A stretch of DNA of 27,947 bases, from the NCBI GenBank assembly GCA_036166415.1, contig JAYZHP010000100.1, positions 1 through 27,947 on the forward strand. The letters are read 5' to 3'. Below are positions 16,991 to 23,703 of the stretch, one piece after another (positions within the stretch are counted from its first letter, which is position 1; every line of letters begins with the position of its first letter). A program made the translations under genes and the position numbers. Source of the stretch: TMED108 sp036166415 (lineage in GTDB: Bacteria > Fidelibacterota > Marinisomatia > Marinisomatales > TCS55). Below the pieces are notes generated by a model, which was not told the DNA's origin, did no database searches, and saw only the letters and a program-made list of their open reading frames with translations.

Positions 16991-17992
16991 TTAATTAAAC
17001 TTTTCTAATATATTGACTAAATCTACAACTCGATTTGAGTATCCCCATTCATTATCATACCAATTAACAGTTTTTACGAAAGTACCATCAATAACTTTCG
17101 TGAATGGTGCATCGAATATTGATGAGTGAGGATTGCCAATAATGTCTGTTGATACAACTGGTAATGTAGAATATTCAACTACCGATTTCATTTCAGGGTC
17201 ACTTGCAGATTGTTTAACCGTTTCATTTATTTCATCGATGGTTACATTTTTTTCTAAATGAAAAACGCTATCTACAACAGAGCCATCAGGAACTGGAACA
17301 CGCATGGCTATCCCATCAAGCTTACCATTCAACTCAGGTAATACTTTACCTACCGCCCGAGCTGCTCCGGTAGTTGTGGGAATAATATTTTCAGCAGCAG
17401 CGCGACTTCTCCTCCAATCTGAATGAGGTACATCCGCTAGGCGTTGATCGTTAGTGTATGCATGAATGGTATTGATGACCCCATACTTAATACGAAAATT
17501 ATCGTTTAATATCTTGGCCATGGGAGCTAGGCAATTGGTGGTACAACTTGCATTGGAAACAATTTTATGATCATTGGTTAGTCCATTATCGTTTACACCA
17601 ATTACAACAGTATAATCAATTTCATCTTTAGCTGGAACAGTTAAGATGACCTTTTGTGCACCTGCGTTTAGATGCCCTTCTAATTGACTTTTTGTTCTAA
17701 ATATTCCAGTAGACTCAATAACTACATCAACATCCATCTCTTTCCAGGGTAATTGACTGGGCTCTTTTTCAGCTAGCATAGTAACCGTGTTATGTGATGT
17801 GCTTAATACATCACCTTTGATTTCTACTAAATCTTTAAAAGGTCCCATCACTGTATCGTATTTCAGTAGATATGCCATAGCATCATTATCTGCAATATCA
17901 TTGATCGCTACAACATCTATATTTTCTCGTTCATTTAGAATTCTGAACACAGAGCGTCCTATGCGTCCAAAGCCATTAATAGCGACGCGCAT
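16991..17992 (-). CDS. gap: Glyceraldehyde-3-phosphate dehydrogenase
   Basis: The 333-residue enzyme is a complete type I GAPDH that converts glyceraldehyde 3-phosphate, NAD and phosphate to 1,3-bisphosphoglycerate. It has the Rossmann motif NGFGRIGR (6-13), an Asp after the second strand (D32) favouring NAD, the active-site loop SNASCTTN with C150, the base H177 in TIHAYTNDQ, the phosphate-site elements PTTTGAAR (205-212) and MRVP (R231), and WYDNEWGY (311-318). All catalytic residues are present. The ATG is one base after the stop of the upstream inactive homologue, and its Shine-Dalgarno AAGGGAG lies inside that gene's end, so the two are translationally coupled. This is the enzyme that supplies the missing activity of its neighbour. 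Confidence 0.96.
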   Translation of the reverse strand: MRVAINGFGRIGRSVFRILNERENIDVVAINDIADNDAMAYLLKYDTVMGPFKDLVEIKGDVLSTSHNTVTMLAEKEPSQLPWKEMDVDVVIESTGIFRTKSQLEGHLNAGAQKVILTVPAKDEIDYTVVIGVNDNGLTNDHKIVSNASCTTNCLAPMAKILNDNFRIKYGVINTIHAYTNDQRLADVPHSDWRRSRAAAENIIPTTTGAARAVGKVLPELNGKLDGIAMRVPVPDGSVVDSVFHLEKNVTIDEINETVKQSASDPEMKSVVEYSTLPVVSTDIIGNPHSSIFDAPFTKVIDGTFVKTVNWYDNEWGYSNRVVDLVNILEKFN

Positions 17993-17993
17993 C

Positions 17994-19256
17994 TCAGCTC
18001 CCTTCCAATCGAGAGTAGGACTCAGCTACTTCAAGGATTCGAGATGCGAATCCCCATCCATTGTCAAACCAGGCAACGGTTTTTAATAGTTTGTTTGATG
18101 CGATCATTGTGGCTTTGCTATCAAAGAGCATGGTTTCGCCTCCGCCTATCGCATCACTAGAAACGATAGGATCCTCTGTAAATCGTATAAGGCCACTTAA
18201 ATTATTTGCGCTAGCATCCTGAAAACTTTTATTTACCTCTTCTACAGATGGCATCGTTTTCATTTCGGTAGTTAAATCAATACATGATCCATTAGCAACA
18301 GGAACATTCATGGCAATCCCTGAAATTTTATTTTTAAATTTTGGCATCAATTGTGATACATATTCTGGGGCCCAGGTTTCATTTGGGATAATATTTTCTA
18401 CAGCAGACCGACTACGCCTTAAATCTGACCTGACAGCATCTGCAAGAGGCTGGTCTGATGTATATGCATGAACAGTTGTCATCATCGCACGCTCAACACC
18501 AAATGCCTCATCTAAAACTTTCATCATCAAAGCGAGGACTTGGGTTGTTGATGAAGTTGTTGAAATAATTTTATCGCTAGATTGAATATCATCTTGATTA
18601 ACACCTTGAATCACTATCCTATCAATATCATTGATAGGAGGCTTTGAAACCAATACGCGTTTAGCTCCGGAATCTATATGCATCTGTAATTCTTCTTTCT
18701 TACGGTAAGCGCCCGTGGAATCAATTACGATATCAATATCAAATGCATCCCAAGGTATACTGCCAGGAGCAGCACCGGGAAGCAACCTTGTAGTCTTATT
18801 ATTATATATAATATCTTTTCCTTTAAGAGTGATATCTTCTTGCATTACACCATGAATAGAGTCACGCATCAATAGGTAGTGCATAGCCTCCACATTTCCA
18901 AGATCGCTGATTGCAACAAATTCAAAGCGCGGGTCATTATATCCGATTCGAAAAATATTTCTACCAATACGGCCAAAGCCAAAAAGGCCTATTCTTATTC
19001 TTTCCATTTTATTCTTATCTAATTGAAATTGAGCATCTTCATCATTAGGGCTTCCCCCATCCTTTGAATTAGAATGCGTCAACTTATAACCACAAACTTT
19101 TGCCATAATCTCTAAAGTTTTAGCTTTGACATTTTGACCGCTATTTTTGCGATTATTGCCAAACGTTGCTCGCGTGATACCTGTTTGCTTTTCCCATTCG
19201 TAATCCGTCCATGGGTATTTGCTTAACAGGTAAATAAAAGTATCTGAACGATTCAT
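17994..19256 (-). CDS. HTH-like domain fused to a catalytically dead GAPDH; putative glycolysis regulator
   Basis: The 420-residue protein has two parts. Residues 5-60 resemble an XRE/Cro-like helix-turn-helix: a first helix near 5-13, WEKQTGITRATFGNNRKNSG at 21-40 as the recognition region, then KAKTLEIMAKVCGYKL. A polar linker spans 61-83. Residues 84-420 are a full GAPDH fold with GFGRIGRN (93-100), D118, H263 and N399 of the NAD/active-site region kept. The catalytic Cys is Ser: where gap has SNASCTTN this protein has STTSSTTQ (S236, codon TCA at 18549-18551). PTTTG is PNETW, MRVP is MNVP (N317) and WYDNEWGY is WFDNGWGF. Dehydrogenase activity is therefore very unlikely. It is the first gene of the gap-pfp-aldolase run and lies downstream of a long inverted repeat. 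I infer a regulator; DNA binding is not shown. No Shine-Dalgarno precedes its ATG. Confidence 0.82.
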   Translation of the reverse strand: MNRSDTFIYLLSKYPWTDYEWEKQTGITRATFGNNRKNSGQNVKAKTLEIMAKVCGYKLTHSNSKDGGSPNDEDAQFQLDKNKMERIRIGLFGFGRIGRNIFRIGYNDPRFEFVAISDLGNVEAMHYLLMRDSIHGVMQEDITLKGKDIIYNNKTTRLLPGAAPGSIPWDAFDIDIVIDSTGAYRKKEELQMHIDSGAKRVLVSKPPINDIDRIVIQGVNQDDIQSSDKIISTTSSTTQVLALMMKVLDEAFGVERAMMTTVHAYTSDQPLADAVRSDLRRSRSAVENIIPNETWAPEYVSQLMPKFKNKISGIAMNVPVANGSCIDLTTEMKTMPSVEEVNKSFQDASANNLSGLIRFTEDPIVSSDAIGGGETMLFDSKATMIASNKLLKTVAWFDNGWGFASRILEVAESYSRLEGS

Positions 19257-19299
19257 AATTATCTAATATTTATTAATTAATTTATGGTTAATTATAATT

Positions 19300-19357
19300 A
19301 TATTAAACTATATTATACTATATATATTTATATTTATAGTATAATATAGTTTAATAT
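19300..19357. repeat. Perfect 23-bp inverted repeat, candidate operator
   Basis: Arms 19300-19322 and 19335-19357 are exact reverse complements (left arm begins ATATTAAACTATATTATAC), separated by 12 bases of A and T. Only two positions per arm are G/C. Each arm contains a TATAAT-like -10 box in one orientation. It lies 44-101 bases upstream of the ATG of the HTH-GAPDH gene. It could be an operator, a cruciform-prone element, or an RNA hairpin in the leader. Confidence 0.85.
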
Positions 19358-19389
19358 TTAAATGGGTAGGTAGTAGTAATGCTTATCAT
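19351..19389 (-). CDS. Possible 12-codon leader peptide upstream of the HTH-GAPDH gene
   Basis: On the minus strand an ATG at 19387-19389 opens MISITTTYPFKY and stops at TAA (19351-19353). It has a strong Shine-Dalgarno, AGGAG at 19397-19401, seven bases before the ATG, whereas the regulator gene itself has none. The frame spans the 3' arm of the surrounding hairpin and ends inside the 23-bp inverted repeat, so ribosome movement would open both. Three consecutive Thr codons come from TTACTACTACC. It may be a leader peptide or chance. Confidence 0.35.
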   Translation of the reverse strand: MISITTTYPFKY

Positions 19390-19426
19390 TCACTCTCTCC
19401 TGCTTGAATGAATTACCTGCCCATTT
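19360..19426. promoter_or_regulatory. Nested hairpin between cysteine dioxygenase and the HTH-GAPDH gene
   Basis: An outer stem pairs 19360-19372 (AAATGGGTAGGTA) with 19414-19426 (TACCTGCCCATTT), 13 pairs including one T-G wobble in the plus-strand reading. Inside it TCATTCA (19386-19392) pairs with TGAATGA (19405-19411) around a 12-base loop that, on the minus strand, exposes AGGAG. On the plus strand the outer stem is followed by a T-rich run, like a terminator; on the minus strand it is followed by TTTAAATATT. It could end transcription between the two operons or serve as a regulatory leader. Confidence 0.6.
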
Positions 19427-19448
19427 TTCTATTTGTTTCTCAAATATA

Positions 19449-19967
19449 TTAACAAGGCTCTTTGTACATGGAATCATAAACTAGATCTTTACGATAAATT
19501 GATCCTGTTTCTATATCATAGACATCACACTCATTATACGGCTTCGCATAGATATGAAAGGTAATAGAGTCTTCATCGTAAATATTTTCAACGGAGTGTA
19601 CATCCGCTGGTCCATCTAAGAACCCAACCTCCCCTTTTAGCGATTCGATTCTTGTCAAAGTAAGTGGGTCGGTAGATATCAAATTATAGTTAGTAAATTG
19701 TAGAGCACCTCTTTCTACTCGCATGAAACATTTTTCCCCTTCATGGCCATGAATTGGGGCTTTTTGTCCCGATTTCCAGCACATCAAAAGCAGCTCAAAA
19801 TTCTCATCCTTATAGACTAAATGGCGGGTATATTTTTTATCGCTAAACTGGACATAGTCTTCAATTTCATTATAAGGTAGTTGTGAATTTTTAAGCAATT
19901 GATAGACTTTCTCATTGGGAAAATTATTGATTGATAATTCTTTAAGTTTTTCTATTAATGCATCCAT
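19449..19967 (-). CDS. Cysteine dioxygenase (cupin)
   Basis: The 172-residue cupin matches cysteine dioxygenases, non-haem iron enzymes that oxidise L-cysteine to cysteine sulfinate in the cytoplasm. The iron ligands are visible as H73 and H75 in APIHGHEGEKC and H124 in DVHSVEN. Residues C80 and Y140 (in FHIY) occupy the positions of the Cys-Tyr cross-link of mammalian enzymes, a pair that many bacterial members lack. RHLVYKDENFELLLMCW at 48-64 fits the strand before the metal site. The ATG is two bases past the stop of the M24 peptidase gene, indicating co-transcription. Thiol dioxygenases for other substrates, such as 3-mercaptopropionate, are an alternative. Confidence 0.88.
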   Translation of the reverse strand: MDALIEKLKELSINNFPNEKVYQLLKNSQLPYNEIEDYVQFSDKKYTRHLVYKDENFELLLMCWKSGQKAPIHGHEGEKCFMRVERGALQFTNYNLISTDPLTLTRIESLKGEVGFLDGPADVHSVENIYDEDSITFHIYAKPYNECDVYDIETGSIYRKDLVYDSMYKEPC

Positions 19968-19969
19968 AA

Positions 19970-21415
19970 TTAATAATTCCAGCGCATTGAGTCAGGCCCT
20001 ACGCTTTGCAAGATACCCTTTTCTTTAACCAGATCTTCTAGCTCATTAAGTTCTGATGGGAGAAAATCAGTGAAATTCTCATTGCCATCTTCTGTGATCA
20101 CAATAGTGTCTTCATAGCGTAAATATAAATTTTCTTCAGGTACCCACATTTGAGGATCAACAGAAAAGACATGGCCCACTTTTAAAGGCCCATTGCGGTA
20201 AGGTCCATCATCATGTACTGCGAGCCCTACAGGATGAGAAAGAACACCTCCGCCAGTAGCAATCATTTTTTCAGCAGCTTTTCTGTAGATGTTTTTTGAG
20301 AATTGATATTTTCTCATAATTGGTTCCATTTTTTCTCTGGCTTCCTTCAAGACTTGATCGGTGGTAATGCCTGGTCTTAGTATGTCCAATACCACATTTC
20401 TATATTCTAAAATAATTTGAAGCAATTCTCTTTGCCAGGGTTGATAGGTTCCACTCACGGGCCACATTCTACCAATATCGCTAACATAATATCTAAAATC
20501 TGGAGCATAATCCATTAAGACCAGATCCCCTTTTTTTAATTGGCTGTTATTGCGATAGTAATGACCATTACTGATATTTTTTACTCCTGAAGCAGTAATC
20601 GAACGATAAGCTTCCATCCTAGATCCGTTTATCAGAAAAATATATCTCGCAACGCCATCAAGCTGATATTCCCACACCCCTTCTTCCGTACTTCGTATTG
20701 CCTCAATCATTGCGAGACCAGCTAATTGCGATGCTCTTCGAATCAGGGCAATTTCTTTGGGGCTTTTCACACTTCTTAAGCTATCAATCGCAAAGGTTAA
20801 ATCTTTAATTGCGATTCTTGGGTTACGGTTACGTAAGTGCTCTACTAATTTACTTTCTCTGCTAGAACGCCCATCCCAGTAATCTCTTGCGATAGATGCA
20901 TTAGCAACTTCGAGCTCATAGCGACTTTGACCTTGACCTTCTGCAGGTGAAAACATGGTATAAATAACATTGCCACGCTTCAAATTAGGTGGAAAATTGT
21001 TTTTCATATCATTGGTTGACTTAACCTGGTCTACTCCAACAAGCTTCATAATAAGAGCTCCATCGCTAGCGCTAAGGATCTTACCTTCGCTCTTTTCTAA
21101 TTTTTTATTGGCTGGAGGCATATACAAGGTGACTTTCTTGTTTCGGCCATCCAAAACAAGATACGCGTGAGGAGTTTCTATTCCAGAAAGATAATAAAAT
21201 GCATTGGTTTGTCTAGGCATGATGTATCCATTAGGCTGTGGAAAGCCTTGTAGAATCGCTATACCATTATCACCAATTTGCTTGAACACCCCTTCCCAGC
21301 GAGTTTTAAACTCATCTGGTGGAAAATCGGTTTGATAATTGTGCTGTCCAAAAATACTTGGAAACACTAAAAGTGTAATTATCAAATACGTTGATATTAT
21401 TTTATTTCTATACAA
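19970..21415 (-). CDS. Exported M24B metallopeptidase (Xaa-Pro aminopeptidase-like)
   Basis: The 481-residue protein has an N-terminal signal peptide (hydrophobic 8-22, ending IFG before Gln), an aminopeptidase P N-terminal domain (about 30-190) and a pita-bread catalytic domain. Expected metal ligands are D302 in MDYAPDF, D313 in VSDIGR, H394 in SHPVGLAVHD and E435 in LRYEDT. The fourth ligand, normally Glu in a xEPG motif, is Asp (D420 in SVDPQMW). It probably removes N-terminal residues before proline from peptides in the periplasm. The only usable start is TTG at 21413-21415, because an in-frame stop lies just upstream; a sigma70-like promoter precedes it. Cysteine dioxygenase follows after two bases. 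Confidence 0.85.
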   Translation of the reverse strand: MYRNKIISTYLIITLLVFPSIFGQHNYQTDFPPDEFKTRWEGVFKQIGDNGIAILQGFPQPNGYIMPRQTNAFYYLSGIETPHAYLVLDGRNKKVTLYMPPANKKLEKSEGKILSASDGALIMKLVGVDQVKSTNDMKNNFPPNLKRGNVIYTMFSPAEGQGQSRYELEVANASIARDYWDGRSSRESKLVEHLRNRNPRIAIKDLTFAIDSLRSVKSPKEIALIRRASQLAGLAMIEAIRSTEEGVWEYQLDGVARYIFLINGSRMEAYRSITASGVKNISNGHYYRNNSQLKKGDLVLMDYAPDFRYYVSDIGRMWPVSGTYQPWQRELLQIILEYRNVVLDILRPGITTDQVLKEAREKMEPIMRKYQFSKNIYRKAAEKMIATGGGVLSHPVGLAVHDDGPYRNGPLKVGHVFSVDPQMWVPEENLYLRYEDTIVITEDGNENFTDFLPSELNELEDLVKEKGILQSVGPDSMRWNY

Positions 21416-21441
21416 TATTATCTATTTCTATTTGTCCTAAG

Positions 21442-21470
21442 AAAATACTGTCATTTTTAGCGCTTATCAA
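21442..21470 (-). promoter_or_regulatory. Candidate sigma70 promoter of the M24 peptidase operon
   Basis: On the minus strand TTGATA (21465-21470) and TATTTT (21442-21447) are separated by exactly 17 bases, matching five of six and four of six consensus positions. Transcription would start about 20 bases before the TTG codon of the peptidase gene. This is read from sequence only. Confidence 0.45.
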
Positions 21471-21499
21471 TAATCGTCTTAAAAATAATAAATTGAGTC

Positions 21500-21529
21500 T
21501 TGATTTATAGAACAGTTTGCCGTTATGCT
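21500..21529 (+). promoter_or_regulatory. Candidate promoter of the DoxX/sugar-oxidation cluster
   Basis: TTGATT (21500-21505) and TATGCT (21524-21529) are 18 bases apart in the 161-base divergent intergenic region, about 50 bases before the doxX-like ATG. Both boxes match only four of six consensus positions. Confidence 0.3.
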
Positions 21530-21576
21530 TTATGGTTCTATTTTGGAGCGATTCAATTCAAAAGAGGGAGTGTTAA

Positions 21577-22071
21577 ATGAATTCGTTAGATTCATCAATC
21601 AAATCAAATCAATATCAATTTTATGGATTAGTTACTTTAAGATTTTTAATCGGTTGGCATTTTCTCTATGAAGGAATATCAAAACTCCTTAACCCCTATT
21701 GGTCTTCAGCGGCTTACCTATTAGACTCAAAATGGATCTTTTCTGGTATCGCTAAAACAATCGTATCAAATCCTACCCTATTAACATTTTCTGATTATAT
21801 AAATATGTGGGGATTGACATTGGTAGGTGTGTCTTTGATGTTTGGATTGTTTAGTAAATACGGCTCGCTTGTCGGCATGGGCTTTGTATTGCTGTATTAC
21901 TTTTTTGCACCCCCGCTGGTTGGGTTGGAATATGGCAAACCAAATGAAGGTAGTTATATCATAGTAAATAAAAATTTGATTGAAGCGTGTGCCCTATGGG
22001 TATTATACAGTTTTCCGACCAGTCAATATATTGGTATTGATCGTTTCTTAAATAATGAAACAAAAAATTAA
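21577..22071 (+). CDS. DoxX-family membrane protein
   Basis: The 164-residue protein has four hydrophobic helices and the DoxX pattern: LRFLIGWHFLYEGISKLLNP at about 22-41, a central helix pair, and a last helix before the polar C-terminus. Members include the small subunit of thiosulfate:quinone oxidoreductase and many membrane proteins of unknown role next to oxidoreductases. It is in the inner membrane. GAGGGAG lies just before the ATG. It is the first gene of the sugar-oxidation cluster and its stop is nine bases before a Tat-type Gfo/Idh/MocA gene, so a link to the electron flow of that enzyme is possible but unproven. Confidence 0.8.
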   Translation: MNSLDSSIKSNQYQFYGLVTLRFLIGWHFLYEGISKLLNPYWSSAAYLLDSKWIFSGIAKTIVSNPTLLTFSDYINMWGLTLVGVSLMFGLFSKYGSLVGMGFVLLYYFFAPPLVGLEYGKPNEGSYIIVNKNLIEACALWVLYSFPTSQYIGIDRFLNNETKN

Positions 22072-22080
22072 AGGAGTAAG

Positions 22081-23688
22081 ATGATGGCTAAGAAAAATGA
22101 AAAAAATAATAAAACTAATTTAGAACGTCGCGATCTGCTTAAAGGCCTTGCTGGTGTACCGGTTGCGGGTTTCTTCTTTCTTAACCTTTGGCAAAAGGTG
22201 CGAAGAGATAAAATAAAAAAATCAAACCTACTATCTAATCTAGTCAAAGAAAAGAAAGCACCTGCAGCGGTTAAATCATTATCAAATTCACGCCACTTAA
22301 ATATAGGTGTAATTGGGTACGGTGGTCGTGGCGGGCATTTGGTTCGTGGTGCAGGATTTGCAACAAAAGGTTGGACGGATAGGGCCTCAGAAAATGCGCG
22401 AAAAAATAAACTGGATAAGCAGTTTGAAACATTTATGACCCAGGAAGATTTGAACTGTTCTTTGGTTGGTGTATCGGATTTATTTGAAGTTAGGGCAGAT
22501 CAAGGAATTGATGCCTCACAGAATGAAACCAGGCCTGGAGGAAAACCGCAAAATTCAGCGATAAAATATCGCCGCTATCAAGATCTTTTGGCTAATGATG
22601 AAATAGATGCGGTGATTGTAGCAACGCCAGATCACTGGCACGCCAAAATTGTAATGGACGCAGCAAAGGCTGGGAAACATGTGTATTGCGAAAAAGGATT
22701 AACCAGAACATTTGATGAAGCTGTAGCGGTGCATGATGTCGTAAAAGAAACTGGGATTACTTTTCAATTAGGACATCAGAATCGCCAAGTTGAAGCCAAT
22801 GAAAAGGCAAAACAGATTTATCAGCAAGGCTTATTGGGTCCAGTAAACTTGGTTGAAATTGCCACCAATCGTAATTCACCATGGGGTGCCTGGGTATGGG
22901 ATATCCACCCAAAAGGAAATGCAAAAACAATTGATTGGGAAACATTCCAAAAACCGTCACCAAATAAAATTCCATTTGGCGAAGAAGCATTGAAGAGATT
23001 TTTTAGATGGCGTTGTTGGTATGATTATGGAACAGGTCTCTCAGGTGACCTACTATCGCATGACTTTGATGCTATCAATCAAATTATGGATATTGGTATA
23101 CCAAAATATGCCTCATCTACTGGTGGTGTCTATTTCTACAAAGATGGAAGAGATGTTCCTGATGTATGGAATGCAACATTTGAATACCCAGATCATAAAG
23201 ATGGTGGATTAACACTACTTTATAGCGCCACACTCTCAAGCACAAACCCGCGCGGTAATAGAATAATGGGCCATGATGCAACGATGCAAATGGGCGGACA
23301 AAGTGGTGGTGGTTCCATTCATGGTTTTGCCGTAACAGCAGATGAATTATCCACGCAATATAAGGAGAGGCTAAAAAATGGAATGATCAATCCAAGCTAT
23401 CCAATTTTAACCTATTCACCCGGATCCAAAGATATTGATGGAGTGACTTCGGCTACTTCAAAATATTTTGCAAATAAAGGGCTACTCTACACCTATCGTG
23501 ATGGCAAAAGAGTTGACCCTACCCATCTTCATGTAAAAGATTGGCTAGATTCCGTTAGAGATGGTACCCAGCCAAGGTGTAATATGGATGTAGCATATCA
23601 TGAGGCGGTCGCTTGTGCAATGGCAACCGAATCTTACCTTACTGGTAGGCGCGTTGAATATGATGCAAAAAATCGTAAGTTGATTTAA
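22081..23688 (+). CDS. Tat-type Gfo/Idh/MocA family oxidoreductase
   Basis: The 535-residue protein has an N-terminal twin-arginine signal (ERRDLLKGLAG at 15-25, RR at 16-17, then a hydrophobic run to about 37) without a clear AxA cleavage site, so it may stay anchored. The Rossmann motif GVIGYGGRGG is at 76-85, followed by ATPDHWHAKI (181-190), and the motif usually written CEKP is CEKG (203-206), keeping the catalytic Lys. GLSGDLLSHDFD near 319-330 carries the conserved His. Such enzymes oxidise or reduce sugar hydroxyls with bound NAD(P), often at C3 of glycosides. AAAGGAG precedes the ATG. It is flanked by DoxX and an MFS transporter; I infer a periplasmic sugar dehydrogenase. Confidence 0.88.
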   Translation: MMAKKNEKNNKTNLERRDLLKGLAGVPVAGFFFLNLWQKVRRDKIKKSNLLSNLVKEKKAPAAVKSLSNSRHLNIGVIGYGGRGGHLVRGAGFATKGWTDRASENARKNKLDKQFETFMTQEDLNCSLVGVSDLFEVRADQGIDASQNETRPGGKPQNSAIKYRRYQDLLANDEIDAVIVATPDHWHAKIVMDAAKAGKHVYCEKGLTRTFDEAVAVHDVVKETGITFQLGHQNRQVEANEKAKQIYQQGLLGPVNLVEIATNRNSPWGAWVWDIHPKGNAKTIDWETFQKPSPNKIPFGEEALKRFFRWRCWYDYGTGLSGDLLSHDFDAINQIMDIGIPKYASSTGGVYFYKDGRDVPDVWNATFEYPDHKDGGLTLLYSATLSSTNPRGNRIMGHDATMQMGGQSGGGSIHGFAVTADELSTQYKERLKNGMINPSYPILTYSPGSKDIDGVTSATSKYFANKGLLYTYRDGKRVDPTHLHVKDWLDSVRDGTQPRCNMDVAYHEAVACAMATESYLTGRRVEYDAKNRKLI

Positions 23689-23703
23689 CCGATATCAATT
23701 ATC

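Noticed and set aside
19358..19393. Alternative GTG-started leader frame overlapping the 12-codon ORF
   Set aside because: Its GTG is only three bases from AGGAG, too close for good initiation; the ATG frame with seven-base spacing is better.
21525..21600. ATG-started frame overlapping the doxX-like start in another frame
   Set aside because: No Shine-Dalgarno, overlaps the probable -10 box and the real gene start; a chance frame.
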